NCBI GenBank assembly: GCA_035291605.1
Contig: DATDRS010000258.1
Coordinates: 1 to 16,657 of the forward strand
Length of the DNA stretch: 16,657 nt
Origin: DATDRS01 sp035291605
GTDB lineage: Bacteria > Chloroflexota > Anaerolineae > Anaerolineales > UBA6663
Direction: 5' to 3'
Below the pieces are notes generated by a model. That model made no database searches and was not told where the DNA came from. It saw only the letters and a list, made by a program, of their open reading frames with translations. This document shows, piece after piece, positions 7,144 to 13,789 of the stretch; position 1 is the first letter of the stretch; each line of letters starts with the position of its first letter. The translations under genes were made by a program, and so were the position numbers.

Positions 7144-8126
7144 GTTCACTTTCTCCCTTCCAGCACGGCCTTTCTCTCATTGTCTTCGCCGCGATGCTGT
7201 GGGGCACGACCGGTCTGACCTCCAAGATTCTCTATCGCCTCTCAGCGGTGGACGCGCTGAGCGTGGGCGCGCTGCGCCTGTTGACGGCTTCTCCGGCGCT
7301 GCTGTTGCTGGGCCAGGTCACGAGCCCCGGCAGTCTGCGGCCTTTGCTCCGCCGTGAATGGCGCGCCGTATGCCTCATGGGCCTGAGCATGGCTGCCTAC
7401 AATGGCTGTTTCTTCGCGGCCCTCGCGCGCACCTCGGTCACCGCCGGGACGCTCCTCGCACTGTGCACCGCGCCGCTCTTCGTGGCCTTACTAGCTCGCG
7501 TCTTTCTCTCCGAGCCGCTCACCCGGTCCGTCTTGCTGGCGCTGGCGGCGGGGGTGACGGGCACGGTACTGCTCGTCGGGGGGCAAGGCGGGCGTGACGT
7601 TTCGGCCCTCCCTTCGGTCGCAGGGCTGAGCCTGCTGCGGCTGGATTACGCCCTCGGCAATCTACTGGCCCTCGCCGCCGGATTGTCATACGCCGCGTAT
7701 GCCCTCGTGGGCCGCGCCAAGAGTCGCAATGCGCCTCCGGCCTCGCTCGCCGCGTCCTCATTCACCGCCGCCGCCATTTTGCTGACGCCTTTTGCTGTGT
7801 CTAACGGCATCCGCCTGCCGACGAACCTGCCCGCCTGGCTGGCCGTGCTTTACCTCGGTTTAATCCCTACCGCGCTCGCCTACGCGCTCTACCTCCGCGG
7901 CCTGAAAGCGGTTCCTGCAACTATAGCGAGCATTGGCACTTTGGTTGAGCCGCTGACCGCTTCCCTGCTGGCCGCGCTGTTCCTGGACGAGCGCCTGACT
8001 CCTGGCGGCCTTCTAGGCGCGGCGCTACTCCTCAGCAGTCTCGTCATCCTTGTGCTTCGCAGAGATTCTTCGGCGACCTGCCCCCCGCAGGGGGGGTTCG
8101 CGCCTCGGCATGACAAGACACGGTGA
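7131..8126 (+). CDS. EamA/DMT-superfamily transporter
   Basis: The protein has 331 residues with about ten transmembrane helices in two EamA repeats, roughly residues 14-148 and 175-308. Typical EamA sequence includes AAMLWGTTGLTSKILY (20-35), PLFVALLARVFLSEPLT near the end of repeat 1, YLGLIPTALAYALYLRGL in repeat 2, and FLDERLTPGGLLGAALL near the end. The family exports amino acids, nucleosides or other metabolites, and some relatives move lipid-linked sugars; the substrate cannot be read from the sequence. The gene begins 3 nt after the flippase stop, so it is probably co-transcribed. The start is GTG 7131 or GTG 7140; no good ribosome-binding site separates them. The last 20 or so residues, after VILVLRRDSS, are encoded by a hairpin repeat and look like a non-native tail. 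Confidence 0.87.
   Translation: MKSVSSLSPFQHGLSLIVFAAMLWGTTGLTSKILYRLSAVDALSVGALRLLTASPALLLLGQVTSPGSLRPLLRREWRAVCLMGLSMAAYNGCFFAALARTSVTAGTLLALCTAPLFVALLARVFLSEPLTRSVLLALAAGVTGTVLLVGGQGGRDVSALPSVAGLSLLRLDYALGNLLALAAGLSYAAYALVGRAKSRNAPPASLAASSFTAAAILLTPFAVSNGIRLPTNLPAWLAVLYLGLIPTALAYALYLRGLKAVPATIASIGTLVEPLTASLLAALFLDERLTPGGLLGAALLLSSLVILVLRRDSSATCPPQGGFAPRHDKTR
8062..8113. repeat. GC-rich hairpin repeat encoding the tail of the EamA transporter
   Basis: CCCCCC (8081-8086) pairs with GGGGGG (8090-8095) around a GCA loop, and GCGA (8073-8076) can pair with TCGC (8098-8101). The flanks, AGATTCTTCGG and ATGACAAG, resemble a class of short dispersed hairpin repeats I associate with intergenic DNA; that link is from memory and unverified. 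No T-run follows, so it is not a standard terminator, although it could pause or protect the transcript end. Confidence 0.5.
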
Positions 8127-8146
8127 GGATTCAGTCCGTCTCTCAA

Positions 8147-8168
8147 ACGAAGACTTAGTGCCCTTCGT
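8147..8168. repeat. Small inverted repeat in the convergent gap
   Basis: ACGAAG (8147-8152) pairs with CTTCGT (8163-8168) across 10 nt. It lies between the 3' ends of the EamA transporter and the M3-like peptidase. Read on the minus strand it is CACGAAGGGCACTAAG, a degenerate tandem-like phrase. It could mark the 3' ends of both genes, but there is no T-tract. Confidence 0.4.
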
Positions 8169-8171
8169 GAT

Positions 8172-9620
8172 TCAGAGCTTTATGAACGCCTCCGGCTCAA
8201 GCCACTCGCTCGGAAACCGCACCATGCCTCCGGCCTGTATCTTCTCTCGAATGTCGGCCTGGGCCTCGGGCGAGCGCCACCACGCCTCCCCACCCACCCC
8301 GCGCAGGCGCTTCAGCCAGTGCGCCACGCGCACGACAGCCATGACATACCCGGCCGGATAAATGGAGACCGAAGCGATGAACGGTTCAAGCCGCGCAAAG
8401 CCAGGGGGCATTGAGACGCCGGTAAAGTCGCGAAAATGCCCGGCATAGCGCGCCTCGATCTCCGCCCACGACAAATTCTCCCGCCATGCCTCCAGCATGG
8501 TGAGCGCCGATGCGCCGAGCCACGTCCCGGTCAGCAAGACCTTGAAACGCCCAAACTCCCCCAACCACCGCACGGCCTCGCCGCCAAAACCGAATTGGGC
8601 GCGCAGGAATTCCGGCTCGTGAAGGAGCGCCTCGAACAAAGTCGAAAAGGTTTCGTGCGTCCCCGAATGAATCCAGTAGCGCTCGATAAATGGCAGGCCC
8701 GCGCGGATGCCGGAGAAATGCGCGGCGTGACCAAATTCGTGGTAGAGCATATCCACCAGGTGATGTGGCGAGGCCATGCGCACCGAGACGCGCACGTCGC
8801 GCGGGACCGCCACCGGGAAACAAAACGCGCCTGGATACTTGCGCGGGCGGTTTTCCAAATCCACCGGCACGCTGGAGAGATCAAACCCCATTGCGCTAAA
8901 AGCCCTCTGCGTCTCCCGGACCAGATGGACCGCCTCTTTCTCCATCTCTTTGTTTTTCTCCCCAGCCGTCGCAATGAAAAAACGAGAACCGGGTTCGTAC
9001 ATCCGGTTGAGATACAACGCGCGCAGCTCCGCCGGGCCAGCCTCCCGGCCAAACACCGATTGGCTTAGCGCGTTGAGCGCAGCCTGAAACGGCGTCCGGC
9101 ATGCCTGCCCAACGCGGAGGAGAAAGGCGCGCAGGGCTTCGGGCGTCGCGCCTTCGCGCCACGCAAACGTGTGGGCCGGGGTCGTGCCCTGGGTTGCAAA
9201 GTCCGCGCGGGTCCGGGCCAACCGTTCTTCCAGCGCCGGGATCAGCATGCCCGATTGCTCCACCATCCGCTCGAAAGCCTGGTTCAACCGGGCAGGATCG
9301 TCCGCCTCGCGCTCAAACGCCTTCCAGTTGCGCCACGTCAACGGCCCTTCGGCGCAGTGAAAATCAGGCAAGGATAAGCGCCGGTCCCGTTCCTCGTTGA
9401 GGCGGTAATCGAGCGGCGCGCGACGCGCCTCGCTCCAGCTTTCAAGCGCAAAATAGCGCAGTCCGGGGTCCTCAGCCCTGTCGAGCAGTTGCGTGTACAA
9501 TCTTGCCAGCGCTTCGCTGCGGGCGTCGAGGTCATGCTCGTCCACCGGCAAGCCGATGCCTTCTTCATACAACAGGCGGTTGAGAAGGACAGTATCCGAT
9601 TCAAGTTGCTGCTCAAACAT
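8172..9620 (-). CDS. M3-like zinc metallopeptidase (oligopeptidase type)
   Basis: The protein has 482 residues and no signal peptide, so it is probably cytoplasmic. The zinc site is clear: YHEFGHAAHF gives His294, Glu295 and His298. Glu323 in GTHETFSTLFEALL lies 29 residues after the first His, where family M3 places its third zinc ligand. Family M3 enzymes (oligoendopeptidase F, thimet-type) cleave short peptides. At 482 residues it is shorter than the usual 570-680 and diverges in the N-terminal helical region, so it is a divergent M3 or M3-like protein. The ATG at 9620 is supported by GGAGGAG about 7 nt upstream. That start codon overlaps the start of the divergent gene. The 3' end converges with the EamA transporter. 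Confidence 0.82.
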   Translation of the reverse strand: MFEQQLESDTVLLNRLLYEEGIGLPVDEHDLDARSEALARLYTQLLDRAEDPGLRYFALESWSEARRAPLDYRLNEERDRRLSLPDFHCAEGPLTWRNWKAFEREADDPARLNQAFERMVEQSGMLIPALEERLARTRADFATQGTTPAHTFAWREGATPEALRAFLLRVGQACRTPFQAALNALSQSVFGREAGPAELRALYLNRMYEPGSRFFIATAGEKNKEMEKEAVHLVRETQRAFSAMGFDLSSVPVDLENRPRKYPGAFCFPVAVPRDVRVSVRMASPHHLVDMLYHEFGHAAHFSGIRAGLPFIERYWIHSGTHETFSTLFEALLHEPEFLRAQFGFGGEAVRWLGEFGRFKVLLTGTWLGASALTMLEAWRENLSWAEIEARYAGHFRDFTGVSMPPGFARLEPFIASVSIYPAGYVMAVVRVAHWLKRLRGVGGEAWWRSPEAQADIREKIQAGGMVRFPSEWLEPEAFIKL

Positions 9621-10854
9621 GCGTCAACTCCTCCAGGCCACACTCTGGCTGGCCATCGGCGCCAATCTGCTCATCGCGTCAAGTATATCAAGACGCGCTG
9701 CCGCTACGACTAAGGCGGCCAACATGGATTGGCCGCAAATCTCCCTCGCCGAAGTTGTCGGCGGCCTGAGCCAGCCCGTCCACATCACACAGGCTGGCGA
9801 CGGCAGCGGCAGACTGTTCGTAGTCGAACAGGAGGGCGTCCTCCGCATTATCAGGGATGGAAGCGTGCTGGACACGCCCTTCCTCGACATCGCCGACCGC
9901 GTCCGATGTTGCGGCGAAGAGGGGCTGCTCAGCGTCGCCTTTCCGCCAGGTTATGCCAGCCGCAACCACTTCTACGTTTACTACGTCAACAATTCCGGCG
10001 ATCTGGTCATCGCCCGCTACCAGACAAGCGCCAATGCCGATGTGGCCGATAGAGACAGTGAACAGATTCTGTTGCTCGTCGCTCATCCTACCAACACCAA
10101 TCACAACGGCGGCCAATTAGCGTTTGGCCCGGACGGTTACCTGTACCTCGGGTTAGGCGACGGCGGCAGTGGAGGCGATCCACCGAACAACGCCCAGAAC
10201 CCTGGGGTCCTGCTGGGTAAAATGCTGCGGATCGACGTCGAAACCGGCCATCCGCTGACTTACACTATCCCCGCCTCCAATCCTTACACACAAACTCTGG
10301 GCTATCGCGGCGAAATCTGGGCCGTGGGCCTGCGCAACCCGTGGCGGTTCTCTTTCGACCGGCAGACGAATGATTTGTTGATCGGAGATGTGGGGCAGAA
10401 CGCCTGGGAGGAAATTGACTTTCAACCGGCATCCAGCCTGGGCGGCGAAAACTACGGATGGCGGTGCTACGAAGGCAGCCACCCCTATAACACGAGCAAT
10501 TGCGGTCTGGCGAGCGCCTATCTTTTCCCCGTTCACGAATATAGCCTCAGCGGCGACGCCAACCCCAACTGTGCGGTCGTCGGTGGGTTTGTCTACCGGG
10601 GCGGGTTGTATGTCCGCATGAGAGGGATTTACTTGTATGGAGACTACTGCAGTGGAAAAATCTGGGGATTGCGCTATGACGGTGCGGCCTGGCAAAATAC
10701 GGAGTTGCTCGACACGGCGTTGGGCTTCTCTTCTTTCGGCGAAGATCAAGCGGGCAGCCTGTACGTGACCGACCGGTGGGGCGGCGGAGTCTACCTGATC
10801 GTGGACGCCGTTCAGCTTGACCAACTGATCTATCTGCCGGTTGTTCTCAGATAG
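9619..10854 (+). CDS. Secreted PQQ-dependent sugar (glucose/sorbosone) dehydrogenase-like beta-propeller
   Basis: The protein has 411 residues. Residues 1-30 (MRQLLQATLWLAIGANLL...) look like a signal peptide, so it is extracellular. The body matches the sorbosone/soluble glucose dehydrogenase (GSDH, HHIP-like) family: GDGSGRLFVVEQEGVLRII (60-78), CGEEGLLSVAFPPGY (98-112), NHNGGQLAFGPDGYLYLGLGD (161-181), GLRNPWRFSFD (237-247), LIGDVGQNAWEEID (254-267) and GENYGWRCYEG (276-286). Such enzymes oxidise sugars or aldehydes with PQQ, although many homologues lack proven activity. Several Cys pairs suggest extracytoplasmic disulfides. The chain ends IYLPVVLR, outside the propeller. ATG 9619 is chosen for the signal peptide, although no Shine-Dalgarno sequence is seen; ATG 9724 is the alternative and would remove the signal. 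Confidence 0.82.
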   Translation: MRQLLQATLWLAIGANLLIASSISRRAAATTKAANMDWPQISLAEVVGGLSQPVHITQAGDGSGRLFVVEQEGVLRIIRDGSVLDTPFLDIADRVRCCGEEGLLSVAFPPGYASRNHFYVYYVNNSGDLVIARYQTSANADVADRDSEQILLLVAHPTNTNHNGGQLAFGPDGYLYLGLGDGGSGGDPPNNAQNPGVLLGKMLRIDVETGHPLTYTIPASNPYTQTLGYRGEIWAVGLRNPWRFSFDRQTNDLLIGDVGQNAWEEIDFQPASSLGGENYGWRCYEGSHPYNTSNCGLASAYLFPVHEYSLSGDANPNCAVVGGFVYRGGLYVRMRGIYLYGDYCSGKIWGLRYDGAAWQNTELLDTALGFSSFGEDQAGSLYVTDRWGGGVYLIVDAVQLDQLIYLPVVLR

Positions 10855-10870
10855 ACGCCGACGCGTGGCC

Positions 10871-10886
10871 GCCGCGCTCGCGCGGC
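10871..10886. terminator. GC-rich hairpin after the PQQ-dehydrogenase-like gene
   Basis: GCCGCGC (10871-10877) and GCGCGGC (10880-10886) form a perfect inverted repeat; allowing a four-base CTCG loop the stem is 6 bp. It lies 17 nt after the stop codon. No T-tract follows, so it may be a weak or rho-assisted terminator, or an RNA-protecting hairpin. Confidence 0.35.
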
Positions 10887-10940
10887 ATCTATGCAGTCGC
10901 CTCGAAACGTAATCCGGCCTGCGCGGGCGCGCCTCCGCTG

Positions 10941-10949
10941 TGCTACAAT
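10941..10949 (+). promoter_or_regulatory. Extended -10 promoter of the cysteine desulfurase gene, predicted leaderless
   Basis: TGCTACAAT combines a TGn extension with TACAAT, which matches TATAAT at 5 of 6 positions. Its last base is 7 nt before the ATG at 10957, so transcription would start at or next to the A of the start codon. No ribosome-binding site lies between. The -35 region is GC-rich and shows no consensus. Confidence 0.55.
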
Positions 10950-10956
10950 TCAGTGC

Positions 10957-12114
10957 ATGGGCGATTATATCTATCTCGATCATGCCGCAACCACGCCGGT
11001 TGACCCGCGCGTGCTGGAGGCGATGTTGCCCTACTTCAGCGCCGACTATGGCAACCCCGCGTCGGTGCATCAGTTGGGCCGCCGCGCCGAGAAAGCCGTG
11101 GAGCAGGCCCGCCGGGACGTGGCCGCCGTGCTCAACTGCCCGCCGCGCGAGATCATCTTCACCAGTTGCGGCTCCGAGTCCGACAACCTGGCTTTGCGCG
11201 GCGGCGCGCTGGCGGCCCGCGCAGAACGCAGCGCCGCGCATTTGATTACCACCCCGATCGAACATGCGGCGGTGATCGCGACCATGCGCCAGCTGCGCGA
11301 CCACTTTGGTTTCACCCTGACCGAACTCCCCGTGGATCGCGCCGGGCGCGTGCACCCGGAAGATGTGGCGCGCGCGATCAGGCCCGACACCGCGCTGGTC
11401 TCAGTCATGTACGCCAATAACGAGATCGGCGTGATTGAACCCATCGCCGCGATCGCGGCGATCTGCCGGGAGCGCGGCGTGCCCCTGCATACCGACGCGG
11501 TGCAGGCCGCCAGCCAGCTCGATGTGGATGTGCAGAAGTTGGGCGTGAGTTACATGGCGCTGGGCGCGCACAAATTCTACGGTCCCAAAGGCGTTGGCGC
11601 GCTGTACGTACGCGAGGGCAGCCCCCTGCTCCCCACGTTGACCGGCGGGAGCCACGAGGGGAGTCTCCGCGCCGGGACGCAGAACGTCCCTTACATTGTG
11701 GGCCTGGCCGAAGCGCTCAAGATCACCGCCGCCGAGCGGGAAACGCACAACGCCAGATACGAGCGATGGCGGGAGCGCCTCATCGCAGGCGTACTTGAAG
11801 CGATCCCCGACAGTCAGCTCACCGGCCACCGCGCCGAGCGCCTGCCCAATCATGCTTCGTTTGTGTTCCGGGGCGTGAACGGCAACGATTTGCTCATGCA
11901 CCTCGACCTCGCCGACATCGCCGCCTCGTCCGGCTCGGCTTGCAAGACCGGCGATCCCAAGCCTTCCGAGGTCTTGCTCGCGCTTGGCCTCCCGGAAGAT
12001 TGGGCGCTCGGTTCGCTGCGCCTCACCGTCGGACGGCAGACGACGGATGCGCACGTTGACCGGCTGCTGGAAGCTCTGCCAGAGGTGGTGGAGAAACTGA
12101 GGAGACTTGTCTGA
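10957..12114 (+). CDS. iscS: Cysteine desulfurase (NifS/IscS family)
   Basis: The protein has 385 residues of the fold-type I PLP family. It opens YLDHAATTPVDPRVLEAMLPY. It has the phosphate-binding TSCGSESDNLAL (69-80), the stacking His in TPIEHAAVI (99-107, His103), Asp180 in LHTDAVQAA, the PLP lysine Lys206 in GAHKFYGPKG, RAGTQNVPYIVGLAEAL (238-254) and the catalytic Cys329 in SSGSACKTGDPKPSEVL, followed by LGSLRLTVGR. It removes sulfur from L-cysteine to form a persulfide, used for Fe-S clusters and tRNA thiolation. The mnmA gene 206 bp downstream is a likely acceptor pathway. The NifS and IscS branches cannot be separated here, so the symbol is provisional. ATG 10957 is the natural family start; upstream codons in frame have no similarity. 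Confidence 0.93.
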   Translation: MGDYIYLDHAATTPVDPRVLEAMLPYFSADYGNPASVHQLGRRAEKAVEQARRDVAAVLNCPPREIIFTSCGSESDNLALRGGALAARAERSAAHLITTPIEHAAVIATMRQLRDHFGFTLTELPVDRAGRVHPEDVARAIRPDTALVSVMYANNEIGVIEPIAAIAAICRERGVPLHTDAVQAASQLDVDVQKLGVSYMALGAHKFYGPKGVGALYVREGSPLLPTLTGGSHEGSLRAGTQNVPYIVGLAEALKITAAERETHNARYERWRERLIAGVLEAIPDSQLTGHRAERLPNHASFVFRGVNGNDLLMHLDLADIAASSGSACKTGDPKPSEVLLALGLPEDWALGSLRLTVGRQTTDAHVDRLLEALPEVVEKLRRLV

Positions 12115-12257
12115 GCGAATATTGGGAGGCCGGCCGCGAAGACCGCCGGGCGTACTATGCGGCGCTGGATCAGGCCCACGCCGGCGAGACGGGGCCGTTT
12201 GTGCCTTTGAGCGCCAAGGCGGTGGAGCGGTCGCTGGATATTTTCCTGGCGGCGTAA
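12111..12257 (+). pseudogene. 48-codon remnant resembling a Fic-family C-terminus
   Basis: A short open stretch overlaps the desulfurase stop by 4 nt and runs to TAA at 12255-12257. It contains SEYWEAGREDRRAYYAALDQ and GPFVPLSAKAVERSLDIFL. The pattern of an aromatic YY-ALD helix, a charged linker with PF, then AVERSLDIFL recalls the last helices of Fic-domain proteins, which normally exceed 250 residues. The Fic core motif HPFxxGNGR is absent, so if this is Fic-derived it is only a scrap left after a deletion. There is no ATG; a CTG at 12111 follows GAGGAG at 12099-12104, so a translated micro-protein cannot be excluded. Recognition of the family is from memory of the pattern. Confidence 0.35.
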
Positions 12258-12264
12258 AGGTATG

Positions 12265-12301
12265 ACGTATCGCGCATTCCGTTATGCAGCACGCAATACG
12301 T
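12265..12301. repeat. Inverted repeat with ACGCAATACG core upstream of mnmA
   Basis: ACGTATCGCG (12265-12274) pairs with CGCAATACGT (12292-12301) with a single central mismatch and a 17-nt loop. The right arm shares ACGCAATACG with the tandem repeat at 3992-4001. It ends 18 nt before the mnmA start and covers the region where a -35 box would lie. Confidence 0.55.
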
Positions 12302-12307
12302 TCTCGT

Positions 12308-12313
12308 TCTAAT
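12308..12313 (+). promoter_or_regulatory. -10 box of mnmA, predicted leaderless
   Basis: TCTAAT matches TATAAT at 5 of 6 positions and ends 6 nt before the ATG at 12320, so the transcript would start at the ATG. Only a weak AGG lies 3 nt before the ATG. There is no clear -35 hexamer; the palindrome at 12265-12301 occupies that area. Confidence 0.45.
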
Positions 12314-12319
12314 AGGTCA

Positions 12320-13438
12320 ATGTCTAAAGCACGAGTCGTTATCGCCATGTCCGGCGGCGTGGATAGCTCGGCGGCGGCGGCGCTGCTCGTCCGGCAGGGC
12401 TACGAGGTCGTCGGGTTGATGATGCGGTTGTGGGGCGAACCGCAAAATGGCGGCGGCGTCCATAACCGCTGCTGCTCGCCGGATGCGATGGCGCAGGCCC
12501 GCCGCGTGGCCGACCTGCTCGACATCCCCTTCTATGCGATTGACGCGCAGGCGCCGTTCAAGTCCAGGGTCGTGGACTTCTTCACCCAGGGCTACGTGGC
12601 AGGCGTCACGCCGAACCCGTGCCTCGAATGCAACCGCCACATCCGCTGGGACTTCCTGCTCAAGCGCGCGCTCGCGCTCGACGCGCAACACCTCGCCACC
12701 GGGCATTATGCCCGTGTCCGCCGCTCCCCTGCGCCCCTTCCCCCTGACGCCGAAATGCAGGCGGGAAAGTATGAATTGCTCAAGGGGGTGGACGAGAAAA
12801 AAGACCAGTCCTATGTCCTGAGCGTGATGGGACAGGCGCAACTGGCGCACGCGATGTTCCCGGTGGGGGAATACACCAAGCCGCAAATCCGCGAACTGGC
12901 GCGCGAGTTTGACCTGCCCGTCGCCGAGCGGCCGGAGAGCCAGGATTTGTGCTTCCTGGCGGACAACGATTATCGCCGGTTTCTGCGCGACTACACGGGG
13001 GGCACCATCCGCCCCGGCCCGATTGTCCGCCAGGATGGGAGCGTGATCGGCGAGCACGCCGGGCTGCCGTTCTACACCATCGGTCAGCGCAAGGGCATCG
13101 GCCTCGCCGCGCGCGCGGCGTTGTACGTCATCGGGACGCGCCCCGAAATAAACGCGCTCGTCGTCGGGACAGCCGACGAACTGGGGAGCAGGCGGCTAAC
13201 AGCGGCGCGCGTGAACTGGGTCAGCGGAGCGCCTCCCCGTTCACCCCTGCGGGCCGAGGTGAAAATCCGGTACAAGGCCGCGCCCGCGTGGGCCACGGTC
13301 ACACCCCTCGTGGGCGACCGCGCCGAGGTCGTGTTCGAGGACCGTCTGCGGGACATCACGCCGGGCCAGGCCGCCGTCTTTTACGATGGCGAGATATGCC
13401 TGGGCGGCGGGATCATCGAGAGGCCGTCTGGAGCATGA
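12320..13438 (+). CDS. mnmA: tRNA-specific 2-thiouridylase MnmA
   Basis: The protein has 372 residues, the normal length. It begins with the adenylating PP-loop AMSGGVDSSAAAALL (9-23). The first catalytic cysteine is Cys101 in TPNPCLECNRHIRWD, ATGHYAR lies at 126-132, and the second is Cys211 in ESQDLCFL. Then come the central-domain FYTIGQRKGIGL (251-262) and a C-terminal beta-barrel ending TPGQAAVFYDGEICLGGGII. It activates the wobble uridine of tRNA Lys, Glu and Gln with ATP and inserts sulfur from a persulfide relay to give 2-thiouridine. The cysteine desulfurase just upstream is the expected sulfur source. In-frame codons before ATG 12320 come from the upstream repeat and are not family sequence. 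The stop overlaps the next start as ATGA. Confidence 0.95.
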   Translation: MSKARVVIAMSGGVDSSAAAALLVRQGYEVVGLMMRLWGEPQNGGGVHNRCCSPDAMAQARRVADLLDIPFYAIDAQAPFKSRVVDFFTQGYVAGVTPNPCLECNRHIRWDFLLKRALALDAQHLATGHYARVRRSPAPLPPDAEMQAGKYELLKGVDEKKDQSYVLSVMGQAQLAHAMFPVGEYTKPQIRELAREFDLPVAERPESQDLCFLADNDYRRFLRDYTGGTIRPGPIVRQDGSVIGEHAGLPFYTIGQRKGIGLAARAALYVIGTRPEINALVVGTADELGSRRLTAARVNWVSGAPPRSPLRAEVKIRYKAAPAWATVTPLVGDRAEVVFEDRLRDITPGQAAVFYDGEICLGGGIIERPSGA

Positions 13439-13710
13439 CTCCTCCAACACTACTGTTGGCTGTCACGCTCGCAACATTGTACGGCGCAGGCTTTCATCTG
13501 TGGCAGGGCGGCGGCGCGCGCCGGCTGGCGCTCTACCTGCTCGCGGGGTGGTTAGGCTTTACTCTCGGCCACTGGGTGGGAGAGGCGATGGGGGTGCGCG
13601 TGATGATGATCGGCGCGCTGAACTTCGCCAGCGCCACACTGGGGAGCCTGGTGGCGCTGGTCGCCGCGCGCTGGCTGGCGACCTCAGAGGCCACCGCGCC
13701 GTCGGAATGA
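13435..13710 (+). CDS. Small three-helix membrane protein, coupled to mnmA
   Basis: This 91-residue protein of unknown function has three predicted membrane helices at about 4-22, 30-50 and 56-80. A Gly-rich loop with GGGARR lies between the first two, and a short Ser/Thr/Glu tail ends the chain. His46 in LGHWVGEAMG sits within the second helix. The start ATG overlaps the mnmA stop (ATGA), and GGAG lies 1 nt before it, so translation is probably coupled to mnmA. I do not recognise the family. The tight coupling argues that it is a real gene and not a chance frame. Confidence 0.75.
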   Translation: MTPPTLLLAVTLATLYGAGFHLWQGGGARRLALYLLAGWLGFTLGHWVGEAMGVRVMMIGALNFASATLGSLVALVAARWLATSEATAPSE

Positions 13711-13738
13711 CCGGCCAGCGGAACGAAAAAGCGCGTTG

Positions 13739-13760
13739 GCTGTTCTATTTAGGGAACAGC
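13739..13760. promoter_or_regulatory. Perfect 7-bp inverted repeat between the mnmA unit and the next promoter
   Basis: GCTGTTC (13739-13745) and GAACAGC (13754-13760) are separated by 8 nt. The repeat lies 28 nt after the stop of the small membrane gene and 29 nt before the -10 box of the next gene. It could be a terminator hairpin (only a weak run, CTTTTCC, follows) or an operator just upstream of the next promoter. Confidence 0.4.
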
Positions 13761-13789
13761 ATCACTTTTCCTAATCGCGCCTGAGCGTA

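Noticed and set aside
6245..7357. 370-codon plus-strand open frame across the flippase and into the EamA gene
   Set aside because: Composition is Arg/Pro/Gly-rich without any motif, and it overlaps two well-supported membrane proteins in another frame. It is a GC-rich shadow.
9493..9618. Upstream extension of the PQQ-dehydrogenase-like frame
   Set aside because: The 42 extra codons run antisense through the peptidase start region and would bury the signal peptide seen from ATG 9619.
10153..11355. 400-codon minus-strand open frame spanning the dehydrogenase and desulfurase genes
   Set aside because: It crosses an intergenic promoter region and is antisense to two motif-rich proteins; no recognisable domain.
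13739..13760. LexA/SOS box
   Set aside because: The Gram-positive-type box reads GAAC-N4-GTTC; here the half-sites are in the opposite order (GTTC-N8-GAAC).
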